This document shows positions 45,728 through 55,633 of a stretch of 64,000 nt of DNA, piece after piece. The notes beneath the pieces are model-generated. The model did not search any database, had not been told where the DNA came from, and worked only from the letters and a program-made list of their open reading frames with translations. The position numbers and the translations under genes are program-made. The DNA comes from Methylomonas albis (GTDB lineage Bacteria; Pseudomonadota; Gammaproteobacteria; Methylococcales; Methylomonadaceae): positions 3,410,001-3,474,000 of the forward strand of contig NZ_JACXSS010000001.1 in NCBI RefSeq assembly GCF_014850955.1. Reading direction: 5' to 3'. Positions within the stretch are counted from its first letter, which is position 1, and each line of letters begins with the position of its first letter.

Positions 45728-47081
45728 GGCGTGATGGCCCCGTCTTGCAAAATGGCGTCATCGGAACCGGCCGGACGCAACGCGGCCCTGCCGCGTTCGG
45801 TCTGTTGCCGTTGCAAAGCCAATAGCAATGCCGAGGTTTTCGAGCCCAGTTCGTTATGGACTTGCCGTTCGAACAACACATCGGCGATGTCCCGATCCAG
45901 CTGGGCAACGGACGCTTGCATGGCGGTGTTAGCCTCGGTGGCACCGAGATTGGGTTCGCGACTGGCGGTCAGCAACAGGCGCCGTATCAGCATGGCTTTT
46001 TCCACCGTGCGCGTCATCGCCGCTTCAGAAGCCAGTTTGCTGACAGCTACCGCTCGTTCGGAAGGTTTCAGCGTTTTAATCGCGGCAATGACGTCGCCGT
46101 TAATCAACACGGCATCGCTGGAAACTTTTTCCAGATTAGACAGCGTCGCTTGGGTTTTGCCTGACACCAAATCGCTTAGATCCTTTTGAATGCTCTGCAT
46201 GTCTTTTTCGACTTTGGGCAATAAACCGTATCCCGGAACAGTTTCAACCGGATGGTTGTCGTGGGTGCGGATATGCACATCGCCCAACACGTCGACCGCC
46301 CATTGCGAAGCTTCGCCCGGATCGGCGAACACTTCCACCAGGCGCGGCTTACTTTTCGACTTTTTGGGCGCCGAGCTGTCATCGGCTGTCCGGTTCAATG
46401 TCAGGTTGTAGCCTGCCACAACGCTATCCTGAGTCACCTGTATAGCCGCTTGTTGAACGCCGCCGGCTTTCTTGCCGCCTATCCACGGAATACCGTTCCG
46501 GCCGTTGGCTTTTTGTACCTGTTGCTTGGCTTGCACAACATCGACCTTGGAGCTGCCGTAGCCGTTTTTGCCCATCTGGACTTTCCAGTCGATGATTTTG
46601 GATAAATCGCCCCAACCTGCATACGGGTTTTTGCCCTGGCGAATTTCTTGTTCATAGTCTTCACAAGTCTTATTGGCCAGTGCGATCGCCGCTTCCGCCC
46701 GGATCACGGCATTTTGAAACAAGTCGTACAACCCCGGATCGATGCGCTGCAACACTAGGGCCGGTAAGCCGCCGATCGCGGCCTGCACCGCACCGACGGC
46801 ACCGTTGACCAGGTTGTTGCCGGTTTGCTGCAAGCCATTGAGTAGATTCGCCACCCCAGGGTGGGATCAAAATTTCCGCAGCTGTAACCCAAACCGAGTT
46901 CAAGCGCGCCGTTAATGGCGTAGCTGTTCACTTGCGTATTGGCAGGCACCGAGATTGAGCGGGCTCCGCCGATTTCATAGTAAAAATCGCTGTTGTCGCT
47001 ATTGGCCAACGGGGCCGCACAAAGCGGCGCACTGAAGTTCGCCAAGCAGCCTAGCATGACTAAACGGACTATAGTTCGCAT
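45724..47081 (-). pseudogene. PFL_4711-family (TIGR03755) ICE protein, frameshifted
   Basis: Starting at ATG 47081 (GGAGGAGG site upstream), the first frame gives a signal peptide and the family's FYYEIGGARSIS and YSCGNFDPTLG motifs. After about 75 residues the rest of the protein (VANLLNGLQQTGNNLVNG on, about 375 residues) is in another frame starting near 46854. Inserting one G in the GGGG run at about 46854-46858 joins them without loss of a residue. The protein would have about 450 residues, normal for the family. Real damage or a homopolymer sequencing error; compare brxL. Confidence 0.82.
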
Positions 47082-47092
47082 GGACCTCCTCC

Positions 47093-47983
47093 TCAATTCG
47101 TTACAATAGGACTCGGATACGGCATGAAATCAATCACGATCAACACACCGTCCTTGACTTCGCAGCAGGTATAAGGCCGCCAGAGCGCATGGATGTATGC
47201 CCCGTCTTCCGCTACGCGCCCGCCGCCCCAGCCGCGACTATCCAGCACATCGTTAACACCGAACAGCAAACATTGCTCCAGTTTCGGTTCGGTCGGTTGC
47301 CACCAGCCCGCTTCATTGCTGTTCTCGATCAGGCTGCTGGGTGACCAGGTGAGTTTTTGATCATCGACAAATAAACTCGGGCCAAGAATACTGCGATACA
47401 CGTGCGGCTGGCCGTCGCGGGTAATGATGTCACCCACCCGTTGCGCCACCACCGCGGCAGCCTTGGGTGCTTCCGCCTGCATGGTCCAGCCGGTTCGCGG
47501 ATAAACATGCCCCCAATAGTTCAGCGGCCAATGTCCTATTTCACGCAAGCCCGGTACCCAGGATGCCGGATTTAGCGCATCCAAACCGCCCCAACGCCAG
47601 GAAGGTTTATCGAGATTGGAAACGAAGTACGGCGAACCCGCCGAGGTATTGGACGGGCAATAAATCCGTCCAGTCAGAGGATGGCCCACCGCTACTGCAT
47701 CCTGCTGAATCAGGTTATTGTGATTGCGGTTGTAGGTATCGCTGCGTTGCGGATCTTCGACCCGCTCTACGCCTTGTGGATTGGTCACTTTTACCAGCAC
47801 ATCCGGATTGAAATGACCGATCTTCGGAGTGACGTCGATATCGCAGCCAAACGGCGTGCAGATAATCCAGATACAGATCCCAACCAGCCGCAAATGAATG
47901 CAATCGTCGGCGAGTGCTGCACCAATCAACAGCGCGGCAGTAGCGACGATGTAGCTAGCCATTCGGCATGGTCGAATTTTCAT
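47093..47983 (-). CDS. PFL_4710-family (TIGR03756) ICE protein
   Basis: The start at ATG 47983 overlaps the previous stop (ATGA), giving 296 residues with a signal peptide. The family motif CIWIICTPFGCDIDVTPKIGHFNPDVLV follows. By family it resembles TraU, an exported protein needed for mating. The Cys pairs suggest disulfides. In the usual order after the PFL_4709 gene and before PFL_4711. Confidence 0.9.
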   Translation of the reverse strand: MKIRPCRMASYIVATAALLIGAALADDCIHLRLVGICIWIICTPFGCDIDVTPKIGHFNPDVLVKVTNPQGVERVEDPQRSDTYNRNHNNLIQQDAVAVGHPLTGRIYCPSNTSAGSPYFVSNLDKPSWRWGGLDALNPASWVPGLREIGHWPLNYWGHVYPRTGWTMQAEAPKAAAVVAQRVGDIITRDGQPHVYRSILGPSLFVDDQKLTWSPSSLIENSNEAGWWQPTEPKLEQCLLFGVNDVLDSRGWGGGRVAEDGAYIHALWRPYTCCEVKDGVLIVIDFMPYPSPIVTN

Positions 47984-48468
47984 CGCGTTAAACTTATTTG
48001 ACACTGCCGATACCAACCCAGAGCCTGCTGCAAGTCGGTGACGCCGTAGATAACCGCCTTTCCCCGATCGAACACCACGGCAGGATAGCGATCGATTTGG
48101 TACTGAATGGCTACGGACAGCCCTTGATACGCTGTGACCAACTGCTGTTGCAACGCTTGCCGGCCATGTTGTTGCATGCGTTGTTCCAGCATGCGTTTGG
48201 CCGCTTCCGGTTTCGCCGGTAAGTTTTGACTTAAAGATGCAAACAACTGTTTGGGTGCATCCAGATTGTAGAGTTTGACGTCGTAACCTTGCTGACGCAG
48301 ATTTGCCAGCCCTGTCACCCTATCCGCATCGCTGACTATCACTTCAATAACGGGTTTGTCTTGATTAGTCTGGTTTACCTGAGCCATTACTGGCTCGATC
48401 CAGATCATGAACAGGCCAATGTATAGCCAGCTGATCTTTTGCAAGATTACATCCGTTAAGTGACACAT
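47980..48468 (-). CDS. PFL_4709-family (TIGR03757) ICE protein
   Basis: From ATG 48468, 4 bp after traC, the protein has 162 residues: signal peptide (ISWLYIGLFMIWIEPVMA), then VIEVIVSDADRVTG and a C-terminal RYPAVVFDRGKAVIYGVTDLQQAL with the thioredoxin-like fold end common to TIGR03757. It may work with TraU-like PFL_4710. The DsbC-like gene often found before it in related ICEs is absent here. Confidence 0.88.
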   Translation of the reverse strand: MCHLTDVILQKISWLYIGLFMIWIEPVMAQVNQTNQDKPVIEVIVSDADRVTGLANLRQQGYDVKLYNLDAPKQLFASLSQNLPAKPEAAKRMLEQRMQQHGRQALQQQLVTAYQGLSVAIQYQIDRYPAVVFDRGKAVIYGVTDLQQALGWYRQCQISLTR

Positions 48469-48472
48469 AGCG

Positions 48473-51283
48473 TCACCCGCGCATCCGGCTAAGTTCTTCG
48501 GCCACCACATTCACCGCTTCCAGCTCGGAGCAGCCCTGTTCCTGCATGATCTGGTGCCGGCGGGCTTTTTCGTCTTTTTCGGTCATGGCCAGAGCCAGAG
48601 CCAACGGCGGTGGCACGTTGCGAAACAGTAAAGCCCGTTCATCGGTCAGTACTACGCCTTCGGTATACTGTTTGGGCGATTTGCGCGTCGCCAGCAACAT
48701 CGACTTTTGTTCGGCGCTCAAGTCCTTAAAGCGGCTAACCTGTTCCACCTCCTCCTTGGGCATCACCAGACATAGCCACCATTCCAGCATATTCAGCATG
48801 CGCTTACTGGCGTTTGGAAAATCGTCCAGGTTCTGGGTGGCGATCCAGAACCAGGCACCGAGCTTGCGCCACATTTTGACGATCTTGATGACATAGGGCG
48901 ATAACAACGGATTAGTCGTGATGATATGGCCTTCATCGGTGATCACCAACGTGGGCCGGGCATCGTTTTGATGGCGTTCCACGCAATCATGGATATGATT
49001 CATCAGGCCGATATACGCCACCGTCAATTGGTCTTCGTAACCTTCCCGAGCCAAAATACCCATATCGACGATGGTCACATCGACCGCCGGCCAGCGGCTG
49101 CCGGGCCGGTTAAAGAAATGTCCGGCCAAACCGTGACAAAACAAACTCATGCCGTCGGCCATTTCCACCGCCCGCTCCTGGCGCTGAGCAGATAACCCCG
49201 GCAAATCGCGCAAGGCTTGGGCGACATCTTGCGTTAACACCTGGCCGCGGCCGGCGTCGAATACCGTTTTCGCCGCCAGTAAAATGGCATTGCGTATCAG
49301 AAAGCGATCGGCCCGGGTCATGCGCTCATCCTCGCGCGAATCGCCGCCGGTAATCATGATGCGGCTGGCGATTTCCATTTCCCCCAGCAAATCACGCGCG
49401 GTATCTTCGCTATCCGGGTCGTCCCCTGCCTCGCTGTCGACGTCCTGTTTGTCGCCATCGACGGTTTCGTTGTCCAGTTCATCGGCCAGCCAGTCAGTAT
49501 TTTCATTATGAGCTGAACTGCCAACGGTTTGTGACCGCTGATCAAGCAACTTTAAGGCATCACTGAACGGCGGCAAGCTGACATCGACATTCGGCGCCAG
49601 CGTCACTTGATTCAGACTGACGCCGTGCGCTTGCAGATACTGCCCCAACAATCCAAAGGAATTACCGGCCTCGATGATAAAAATCCGCGGCCGATAAATG
49701 GCCATCATCTGTAAAATCAAATACACCAAAGTTGCCGACTTACCGGCCCCGGTCGGACCGATGATCAAGGCATGGCCGTTCTTTTTGCGGTCCTCGCTGT
49801 GCAAAGGATCGAACACTAATGGTTCGGCGCCGCGATTGAAAAACACAAAACCCGGATGGCCGGTGCCGGTACTGCGGCCATAAATCGGCGCCAGATTGGC
49901 AGCATGTTTGGAAAACATCAACCTGGAGCGCCGGGCAGCGCGTTGATCATGCTCGGCACAGTAAGCCATGGGCAGGTTGCGTAGATAACTGTCCAACGCC
50001 AGCACATCGTCGGCTTCCCGGATCGGTTGCAGACCATTGGCCAACAACAAGGAATGCACCTGGTTGATGTGTTGGTGCAAGGCCGCTTCGGTATCGCCTC
50101 GTACATAAAAGGCTAGTTGCACCGGAAACAACTTATTGTGCCGGGCAATCTCCATATGCGCCTTATCGGCATCCCGCGCCGCCAGTTTGGCCTCCGGGTA
50201 ATCGCCCACCGCGCCGCGCTGGACTTGCGCCAAATGGTTACGCACGGCATCCTGGGCTTTGACGGTGAGGGTCATGCTCAACACGGTGCTTTCCGGCATC
50301 CGGTCGAACAGGGCAAAGCGATGTTCCCCGACCTGGCGTTCGGCGCCGAATAAGCCGATCCCCGGGATATTCCGCAAGGCCTGCACGGTGATGACTTTAT
50401 GCGGCAAGCCGTCAAACCACCACAGCCCACGCCGAGCATCGGAATGCGGCATGCCCAACATCAAGCGCTCGGCAAAGTCATGTCCGAACGGCATGTCGCT
50501 ATCGCCGGGATAAGGCGCCCGTTTCAACAGGGCTTCCGTGTCGCCGTCTGTGATCACGGGTCTGGGGTTGAACCAGCGAAACAGCCAGTCATAGAGATCC
50601 TGCCCGTTGCAGCGGCTGGACTTGATACCGGTGGTCAATAGCGCTGTCGTCAATTTATCCGCCACATCGTTGAGTTCATCCGCCGGCGAGATGTGATAAT
50701 CAGCATACGCGGGCTGACCGGCTTTTCGCCGCCGATATAAGGTTGCTCTAACGATGCGCCTTTGACCACGCCACGGGCCACCGGTGACTAATTGATCGTC
50801 AAACAAGCCGCCGCTGCGAGAGATAGCGGCCAGATGTTGTTCCAACACGTTAAAGTAGCGTTCGCTGAACCGGCTACGGCAGGCACGCGGCTGGGCATAG
50901 CGGCGAATCTCGTCGACCAGATCGGTAAGATGGGGTTCATCCTGCACGAACAACTGCAGGATCCAGGGATTCTCCAGTTCTTCGGGTACTGAAATCAATG
51001 CCGTTTGTAGTTTGTCGCGCAGATCAGTTAAAAACGCCTCGCTACGAGCATCCGTTCCGACGGTGTGAATCCGAAACAGCGCACCGACACTGTAACCGTC
51101 GTCGAGCAAAAAGCATTGGGCAGACGGCAAGTATTCCAGCCAGGGCAGTAAATTGGTAAACGAGGTTGGCCGTTCGTATGCTTGGCGGATACGCATTTCG
51201 GTTGGCGGCTTGTCGGTGGCTCGGCGCTGATAGTGCTCGAAATCCCTCTGTTGCCGGGTTAGTAACGGTCGAAACCAAGCCAT
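48473..51283 (-). CDS. traC: TraC/VirB4-like conjugative ATPase (PFL_4706, TIGR03744)
   Basis: Energises type IV secretion at the inner membrane. The 936-residue protein has the family N-terminus (WFRPLLTRQQRDFEHYQ), Walker A (IIGPTGAGKSATLVYL) near residue 500 and Walker B (TLVITDEGHII) near residue 775. A ~50-residue acidic Asp/Glu/Asn stretch around residues 600-640 (DELDNETVDGDKQDVDSEAG) is an insertion in the ATPase domain seen in this family. The start overlaps the previous stop by one base. Confidence 0.95.
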   Translation of the reverse strand: MAWFRPLLTRQQRDFEHYQRRATDKPPTEMRIRQAYERPTSFTNLLPWLEYLPSAQCFLLDDGYSVGALFRIHTVGTDARSEAFLTDLRDKLQTALISVPEELENPWILQLFVQDEPHLTDLVDEIRRYAQPRACRSRFSERYFNVLEQHLAAISRSGGLFDDQLVTGGPWRGQRRIVRATLYRRRKAGQPAYADYHISPADELNDVADKLTTALLTTGIKSSRCNGQDLYDWLFRWFNPRPVITDGDTEALLKRAPYPGDSDMPFGHDFAERLMLGMPHSDARRGLWWFDGLPHKVITVQALRNIPGIGLFGAERQVGEHRFALFDRMPESTVLSMTLTVKAQDAVRNHLAQVQRGAVGDYPEAKLAARDADKAHMEIARHNKLFPVQLAFYVRGDTEAALHQHINQVHSLLLANGLQPIREADDVLALDSYLRNLPMAYCAEHDQRAARRSRLMFSKHAANLAPIYGRSTGTGHPGFVFFNRGAEPLVFDPLHSEDRKKNGHALIIGPTGAGKSATLVYLILQMMAIYRPRIFIIEAGNSFGLLGQYLQAHGVSLNQVTLAPNVDVSLPPFSDALKLLDQRSQTVGSSAHNENTDWLADELDNETVDGDKQDVDSEAGDDPDSEDTARDLLGEMEIASRIMITGGDSREDERMTRADRFLIRNAILLAAKTVFDAGRGQVLTQDVAQALRDLPGLSAQRQERAVEMADGMSLFCHGLAGHFFNRPGSRWPAVDVTIVDMGILAREGYEDQLTVAYIGLMNHIHDCVERHQNDARPTLVITDEGHIITTNPLLSPYVIKIVKMWRKLGAWFWIATQNLDDFPNASKRMLNMLEWWLCLVMPKEEVEQVSRFKDLSAEQKSMLLATRKSPKQYTEGVVLTDERALLFRNVPPPLALALAMTEKDEKARRHQIMQEQGCSELEAVNVVAEELSRMRG

Positions 51284-51729
51284 CAGTATCCCGCCTCCGC
51301 TTCACCCGGCAAGGCGAACTCGATCGTCTCATAAAAGCTGAAGCCGGTGGCGTAGCCCGGTACCGGTGTCTGTCCATCGCGACTGAGATGCGGAAACACA
51401 TACAAAATCAGGGTGGGATTTTTCAGGCGGGGAAACTGCTGCTGAAGCGCTTGCTCCGCCGACTGGGTATAGGGCGTTGAACTTGGATTTTGGTTTTGTC
51501 CCGATGATTGATCGGTTGAGTCTTTGGGACTGTAAGGCTTGATCAACGCAGAGAGAGCGGATTCAGTGGCTTTGTCCGAAGCCTTGGAAAAATGCCTTTG
51601 ATATACTTCTTTCATGGTCGGCCCGTCTTGCGGCAGGATACTTTCTTTTTCGCCGATGGCGCAGCCGCTGAGTAAACCAAGCATAGACACGGCACATAGA
51701 CACACTGAAAGCCTGTTAATCCAGATCAT
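51283..51729 (-). CDS. Conjugative-transfer lipoprotein (TIGR03751)
   Basis: The 148-residue protein has a lipoprotein signal with lipobox LLSGC at residues 19-23. It continues with LPQDGPTMKEVYQRHF, typical of TIGR03751. Probably an outer-membrane-anchored, TraV-like part of the transfer channel. It overlaps the preceding gene by 14 bp and traC by one. Confidence 0.9.
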   Translation of the reverse strand: MIWINRLSVCLCAVSMLGLLSGCAIGEKESILPQDGPTMKEVYQRHFSKASDKATESALSALIKPYSPKDSTDQSSGQNQNPSSTPYTQSAEQALQQQFPRLKNPTLILYVFPHLSRDGQTPVPGYATGFSFYETIEFALPGEAEAGY

Positions 51730-53119
51730 CGTTCACCTCGTTTTCCGCCAAGTCGTACTGGGTTTTGCGGCCGTCGGGTTCATAATCGATCGGCAAAGCT
51801 ACATCGATATGAACCGCCAGTTCTGAACCGGTATCGACATACACCACATCAAACGATTGCGCGGTGCGCTCGCGTAAATACTCGCCGATTTCTGTGGCAC
51901 CGCCGGCCAAGGCTTTGCCGCCGGCATACTGTGCCGCATCGCCTGTGATCACCGACGTCGCCACGCCCTGGGCGGCCGAAATACTGTTAGTCACCTGGCT
52001 TTGACTAAACGCCCCGGCTGCCGCTTCGGCCGCCGAGGCCAGTATGCGTCCCGACAAATAGCTGGCCGCGTTGCTGACGCGAGCGCCGGTCACGCACGGA
52101 ATCCCGCGTCGATCGGAAATCCAGCCCAAGGTGCGCGATCCATTATTTGTCCCGGTGCCTGAGGATTGTTTATCCCGACTCAAGCTATTGTCGTCAGACG
52201 ACAACGTGCGTATGGTACCGTCGGCAAAGACATACGTCGCCGACACGACTTCGCCGCGCACGCACGACAAGGTCCAATCGCCGGCCGCTTTGCCGCTGAA
52301 TACAATCCCGTCCAAGCCGGGCATTTCGATGCCGTTTGCGGCCAAATTATCGCGGCCGACAATCACTTTGAACGGAAACGGATCTTCGATCGTGCCTTTA
52401 ATGGGGATTCTGCCGATCAAGGCGGTCATGCCGGTGGCACCGATTAACGTGGCATTACGCGGCACGGTATAGACCGGGCGATCCGGTTCGGTTAAGGCGC
52501 TTGCTGATTCTGTAAGATAGGCTTCGGTGGTACCTGCAGCTTGTTGGCCACCGTGCAATAAACGCTCTGCGCTATCGGCGGCATTCTGAAGTATCGGTTG
52601 GTTTTTAACATCGCTCGACCTGCCCAAGGGTTCAATCCAGGTCAACGGGGATTCGAAAGCCTGCAAACCGTCGTCCGCACCGATGCCAAAACCGATCGGA
52701 ATATCATGACCCGACGCCGCCAGGGTTTGAGTGGCTGAAGTACTCAGTTGATCCAGCCGGCTTTTAAAATAATCGACTTGCTGCGCCAGTTGGCTGACGG
52801 CTTCATTGGTCTGTTGTTCGGCATCCTGGGCAAGTTGCGATTGCAATTCCGCTTTGACCCGGGTTTCAATTTCATCGCGCTGTTTGAGCAAGGCCTCATT
52901 TTGCATCTGCAGTTTTTCGCTTTCGCTCTTGATAGTGGCGACTTCTGCGGTCAGCGTGCGTATGGTGTCGGCCGGTGAATCCACATCCGGACGGCCGGCT
53001 TGCGGCACGGCGGCCAAGTGCACCGGATCCGATACTTGCCGGCTGGTCTTGACACCGACCACCACCAGCATGACTAAGATAAGCCCGGCAATGAGGGGTA
53101 ATAGCCGATTCGCGCCCAT
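51716..53119 (-). CDS. PFL_4705-family (TIGR03752) ICE protein, TraB/VirB10-like
   Basis: From ATG 53119 the protein has 467 residues: one membrane helix (LPLIAGLILVMLVVVGV), a coiled coil at about residues 50-130, then a beta-rich domain with GFGIGADDGLQ and IPIKGTIEDPFPFKVIVGRDN. VirB10/TraB-like proteins span the periplasm of the type IV channel. The longer frame up to 53302 reads back through the preceding gene and is not used. Confidence 0.9.
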   Translation of the reverse strand: MGANRLLPLIAGLILVMLVVVGVKTSRQVSDPVHLAAVPQAGRPDVDSPADTIRTLTAEVATIKSESEKLQMQNEALLKQRDEIETRVKAELQSQLAQDAEQQTNEAVSQLAQQVDYFKSRLDQLSTSATQTLAASGHDIPIGFGIGADDGLQAFESPLTWIEPLGRSSDVKNQPILQNAADSAERLLHGGQQAAGTTEAYLTESASALTEPDRPVYTVPRNATLIGATGMTALIGRIPIKGTIEDPFPFKVIVGRDNLAANGIEMPGLDGIVFSGKAAGDWTLSCVRGEVVSATYVFADGTIRTLSSDDNSLSRDKQSSGTGTNNGSRTLGWISDRRGIPCVTGARVSNAASYLSGRILASAAEAAAGAFSQSQVTNSISAAQGVATSVITGDAAQYAGGKALAGGATEIGEYLRERTAQSFDVVYVDTGSELAVHIDVALPIDYEPDGRKTQYDLAENEVNDDLD

Positions 53120-53120
53120 C

Positions 53121-53972
53121 TCAAAGTGCCTCGTGAAAGGGTCGGTCCGAAACCAGATACACGGCACTGGTATCGGCTTCGCTGCCGGCCGGATGCAAAC
53201 GACTATGCTGAAACGTCGCCGCCCGCCATTGGCCGTGCAGTTGGCTAGGATCGAGATCGATCGCATCCGGGCCGGTGTTTTTGATTTCCAGCGCCGTGAC
53301 ATACAATCGGCCGCTACGCCAACTGGCCATCGGCGTCGCTATCAGACTTTCCCCTCTCAGCAAATGTTCGATGGGGGTTTGACTGACCGACACCCGCTGT
53401 ATCGCGGGAGCGGCTTTTAACAAGCGGGCCGGAGCATAGAGCTGCTGGGCGGCGAAGCGGGTCAAGGCCACGAGATTTGCAGATTTCGGTTGTTTACCTG
53501 GTTTTGATTTTCGGTGGCTGGTCGCGGGTGTTGAATCCGCGTCCGCGCTTAACAAGCCTTCAGCCGTTGCAGGTTGTCCGGGCTTGAACAGAATTTCAAT
53601 CGGATTATCCGGCAAACCCGGCGACTGCCCGGCACTCAGATCGATCAATACAATGCCCTGCCCCGCCAGATCACGTACTTCAATGCGCTGCGGTTCAAAC
53701 GCCTCTTTGGCTAACCAATAGACAGTACCGGCATGGCTTTGGGTGCGTAATTTGCTCGTCAAGGGCTGCGGAATACCCACCCGAACGTCGCCGGGGAAGC
53801 TCACCAAACGTTCCTGGCCCACTGGCAAGCTGATGCGTAGCGGCACTTTGTCCCAAAACAAGCGTTCCACGTCCGTATCGGCCCAAGCCGGTTGAGTACA
53901 GACAGTGCCAAAGCATAACAAAGCGCCGAGTAAGCTGAGTTTGATGAAAGGCCGTTGGCTAGTCGTTGGCAT
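53121..53972 (-). CDS. PFL_4704-family (TIGR03749) ICE protein, TraK-like
   Basis: From ATG 53972 (GAGG site upstream) the protein has 283 residues with a signal peptide ending in QPAWAD. It has the motif ERLFWDKVPLRISLPVGQERLVSFPGDVRVG typical of TIGR03749. A Pro/Lys-rich stretch near residue 165 precedes a beta domain (LYVTALEIKNTG). By family likeness it is the TraK/VirB9-type periplasmic part of the channel. Confidence 0.88.
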   Translation of the reverse strand: MPTTSQRPFIKLSLLGALLCFGTVCTQPAWADTDVERLFWDKVPLRISLPVGQERLVSFPGDVRVGIPQPLTSKLRTQSHAGTVYWLAKEAFEPQRIEVRDLAGQGIVLIDLSAGQSPGLPDNPIEILFKPGQPATAEGLLSADADSTPATSHRKSKPGKQPKSANLVALTRFAAQQLYAPARLLKAAPAIQRVSVSQTPIEHLLRGESLIATPMASWRSGRLYVTALEIKNTGPDAIDLDPSQLHGQWRAATFQHSRLHPAGSEADTSAVYLVSDRPFHEAL

Positions 53973-53982
53973 CCAGTCAACC

Positions 53983-54630
53983 TCACTCGTCAGCAGCTGC
54001 GGTCTGTTCATGGGCTTGAATACGCGTCGGCCCGTCGCCGGCAAAACCGCTTAAGGCCAGTCCCCAGGGATTGAGTTCGGGATCGACGTCGTAACGCACC
54101 ACCGTTATCGGATAGCGAATGTGCACTTGTTTGACGTCCATGCCGCGCACGGTTTCCTGAATGGTAAAATCCAGCCAGACCAGCCAGGTGTGGGGATCGA
54201 TGACCTCGACCCGGCGGTCTTCGTAACCGCGACCGGCCACGGGTTGAATCGAACGCACCCGGCCTGCCAGTTCGCCGCGTTTGCCGCGGATAGCCAAATC
54301 GTTGCTCAGGTATTCACGAAAATCCGGAGTTAAATACGCCGCCATGCGGAAAATCTGTTGGCCGTAATCGGTTTCGCCATCGCGGTCCCAGTGATTGAGC
54401 TGCTGAAAAATGTACGCTGCAAAGGCATAAACATGGGCCGGAGCGATATCATCGGCTTTGACCACCGCACCAGAACGCAGATCCGGTGGAATGTGAATCC
54501 GGATATCGCTGCGAGCGGCATGCCAGGCATAGCCCAGCAGCAATAACAGCACCATCAATCCGGCAATCACGGTACGCAGGGTATGGATATGCGCCTCTAG
54601 CCGGCTATTCACATCGTGATAGCGCATCAT
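53983..54630 (-). CDS. PFL_4703-family (TIGR03746) ICE protein, TraE-like
   Basis: From ATG 54630, overlapping the previous stop as ATGA, the protein has 215 residues. It has one N-terminal helix (LRTVIAGLMVLLLLLGYAWHA) and a soluble periplasmic domain ending WGLALSGFAGDGPTRI. It resembles the TraE/VirB8 assembly factor of type IV systems. Confidence 0.9.
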   Translation of the reverse strand: MMRYHDVNSRLEAHIHTLRTVIAGLMVLLLLLGYAWHAARSDIRIHIPPDLRSGAVVKADDIAPAHVYAFAAYIFQQLNHWDRDGETDYGQQIFRMAAYLTPDFREYLSNDLAIRGKRGELAGRVRSIQPVAGRGYEDRRVEVIDPHTWLVWLDFTIQETVRGMDVKQVHIRYPITVVRYDVDPELNPWGLALSGFAGDGPTRIQAHEQTAAADE

Positions 54631-55007
54631 GTCGTTGTGATAAGTGATGGTGCTGTGCGGCCCAGATCCCACACACCGCTGAGCAGAATCAGCCGGGTTT
54701 TACGCAGCCCGAGGCGATGCAGGATGATCATCAAGCGATGCTGGTAGTAGTAATCCGGCCGGCCTCGTTTGATGCGTTGAAACCAAGTCGAACCGAATAC
54801 GATGGTCACCAACACGCCGAACATCGCCAACCCTAAACCCATGGCCGGCGCCCCCATGCAGGCGGCAATCAGCACACTAACCGGCAACCAGAACAGCGTG
54901 GCCAACAGCAAAATCAGCCCTAACTCGGAATGTGTGCTGCCTCTGAAGATGACCGGCTCCTGATTGAGGCGGTCGGCCAAGGTTTCGCCGGAATCATCCA
55001 TGCTCAA
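54627..55007 (-). CDS. TIGR03750 ICE membrane protein, TraL-like
   Basis: The 126-residue protein has two central helices (LGLILLLATLFWLPVSVLIAA and LAMFGVLVTIVFGSTWF) and the RIKRGRPDYYYQHRLMI motif. It overlaps both neighbours by 4 bp. Likely the TraL/VirB3-like inner-membrane subunit. Confidence 0.9.
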   Translation of the reverse strand: MSMDDSGETLADRLNQEPVIFRGSTHSELGLILLLATLFWLPVSVLIAACMGAPAMGLGLAMFGVLVTIVFGSTWFQRIKRGRPDYYYQHRLMIILHRLGLRKTRLILLSGVWDLGRTAPSLITTT

Positions 55008-55363
55008 ATGACCTTAGACGCCTCGGTGAGCAGATAACTGATGAAGATCATTACGCCGGCCGCGATCACGGCGGTCAAACCTACCTCGCCCCATTCGGCT
55101 CTGCCGGTGCGGGCTTCGTTAAATTTGGAGATGGTGATCCAGGCAATCCACAAAAAAGCCACCACCGCCAATACCAACCCGATCACCAAACCAGCATCTT
55201 TGGCATAACCTTTGATCAAGGTCAGCCAGTCGCCGGCTTTCGGGGCATTACTGGGCGCCACCGCGGTGGGCAATGCGGCATACAGATTACCGCTGAGTAA
55301 GGTCAAACCGGCCGCTAGCGCCAGAGATTGAGAAAAAAACGTGTGTCGTAAGCGTTTTAACAT
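55004..55363 (-). CDS. TIGR03745 ICE membrane protein, pilin-like
   Basis: From ATG 55363 (GAGGGG site) the 119-residue protein has a signal-type helix ending at LYAALP and two further helices (VIGLVLAVVAFLWIAWI, VIAAGVMIFISYLL). The overall form is that of small VirB2/TraA-like pilin precursors. The family is TIGR03745 (PFL_4702). Confidence 0.88.
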   Translation of the reverse strand: MLKRLRHTFFSQSLALAAGLTLLSGNLYAALPTAVAPSNAPKAGDWLTLIKGYAKDAGLVIGLVLAVVAFLWIAWITISKFNEARTGRAEWGEVGLTAVIAAGVMIFISYLLTEASKVI

Positions 55364-55389
55364 GATTAACCCCTCAGATGAGTCAGGCA

Positions 55390-55623
55390 TTAACGGACTA
55401 AGAAACCGAGCAACAACGCGACCACGGCACCGCGCAAGATGGTCAACAGTAGGTCATAAAACACCGCTTGGCCGGTTTGCCAGGCCACCAGTTGCGCATG
55501 GGCCAACCAGGCTAACCAGATCAGATAAATCACCGCCAGCACGCCGGCGATCGCCAATACCAAGTTGCCAGGCGCCACACCGCTGGTAGCGTGCGAAAAG
55601 GCCGAGAGCTGGGTATTGGACAT
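55390..55623 (-). CDS. TIGR03758 small ICE membrane protein (PFL_4701)
   Basis: 77 residues with two helices (LVLAIAGVLAVIYLIWLAWL and LRGAVVALLLGFLV). The pattern LAHAQLVAWQTGQAVFYDLL matches TIGR03758. It lies 10 bp after the RAQPRD gene. Confidence 0.88.
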   Translation of the reverse strand: MSNTQLSAFSHATSGVAPGNLVLAIAGVLAVIYLIWLAWLAHAQLVAWQTGQAVFYDLLLTILRGAVVALLLGFLVR

Positions 55624-55633
55624 GCTGCCAGTC

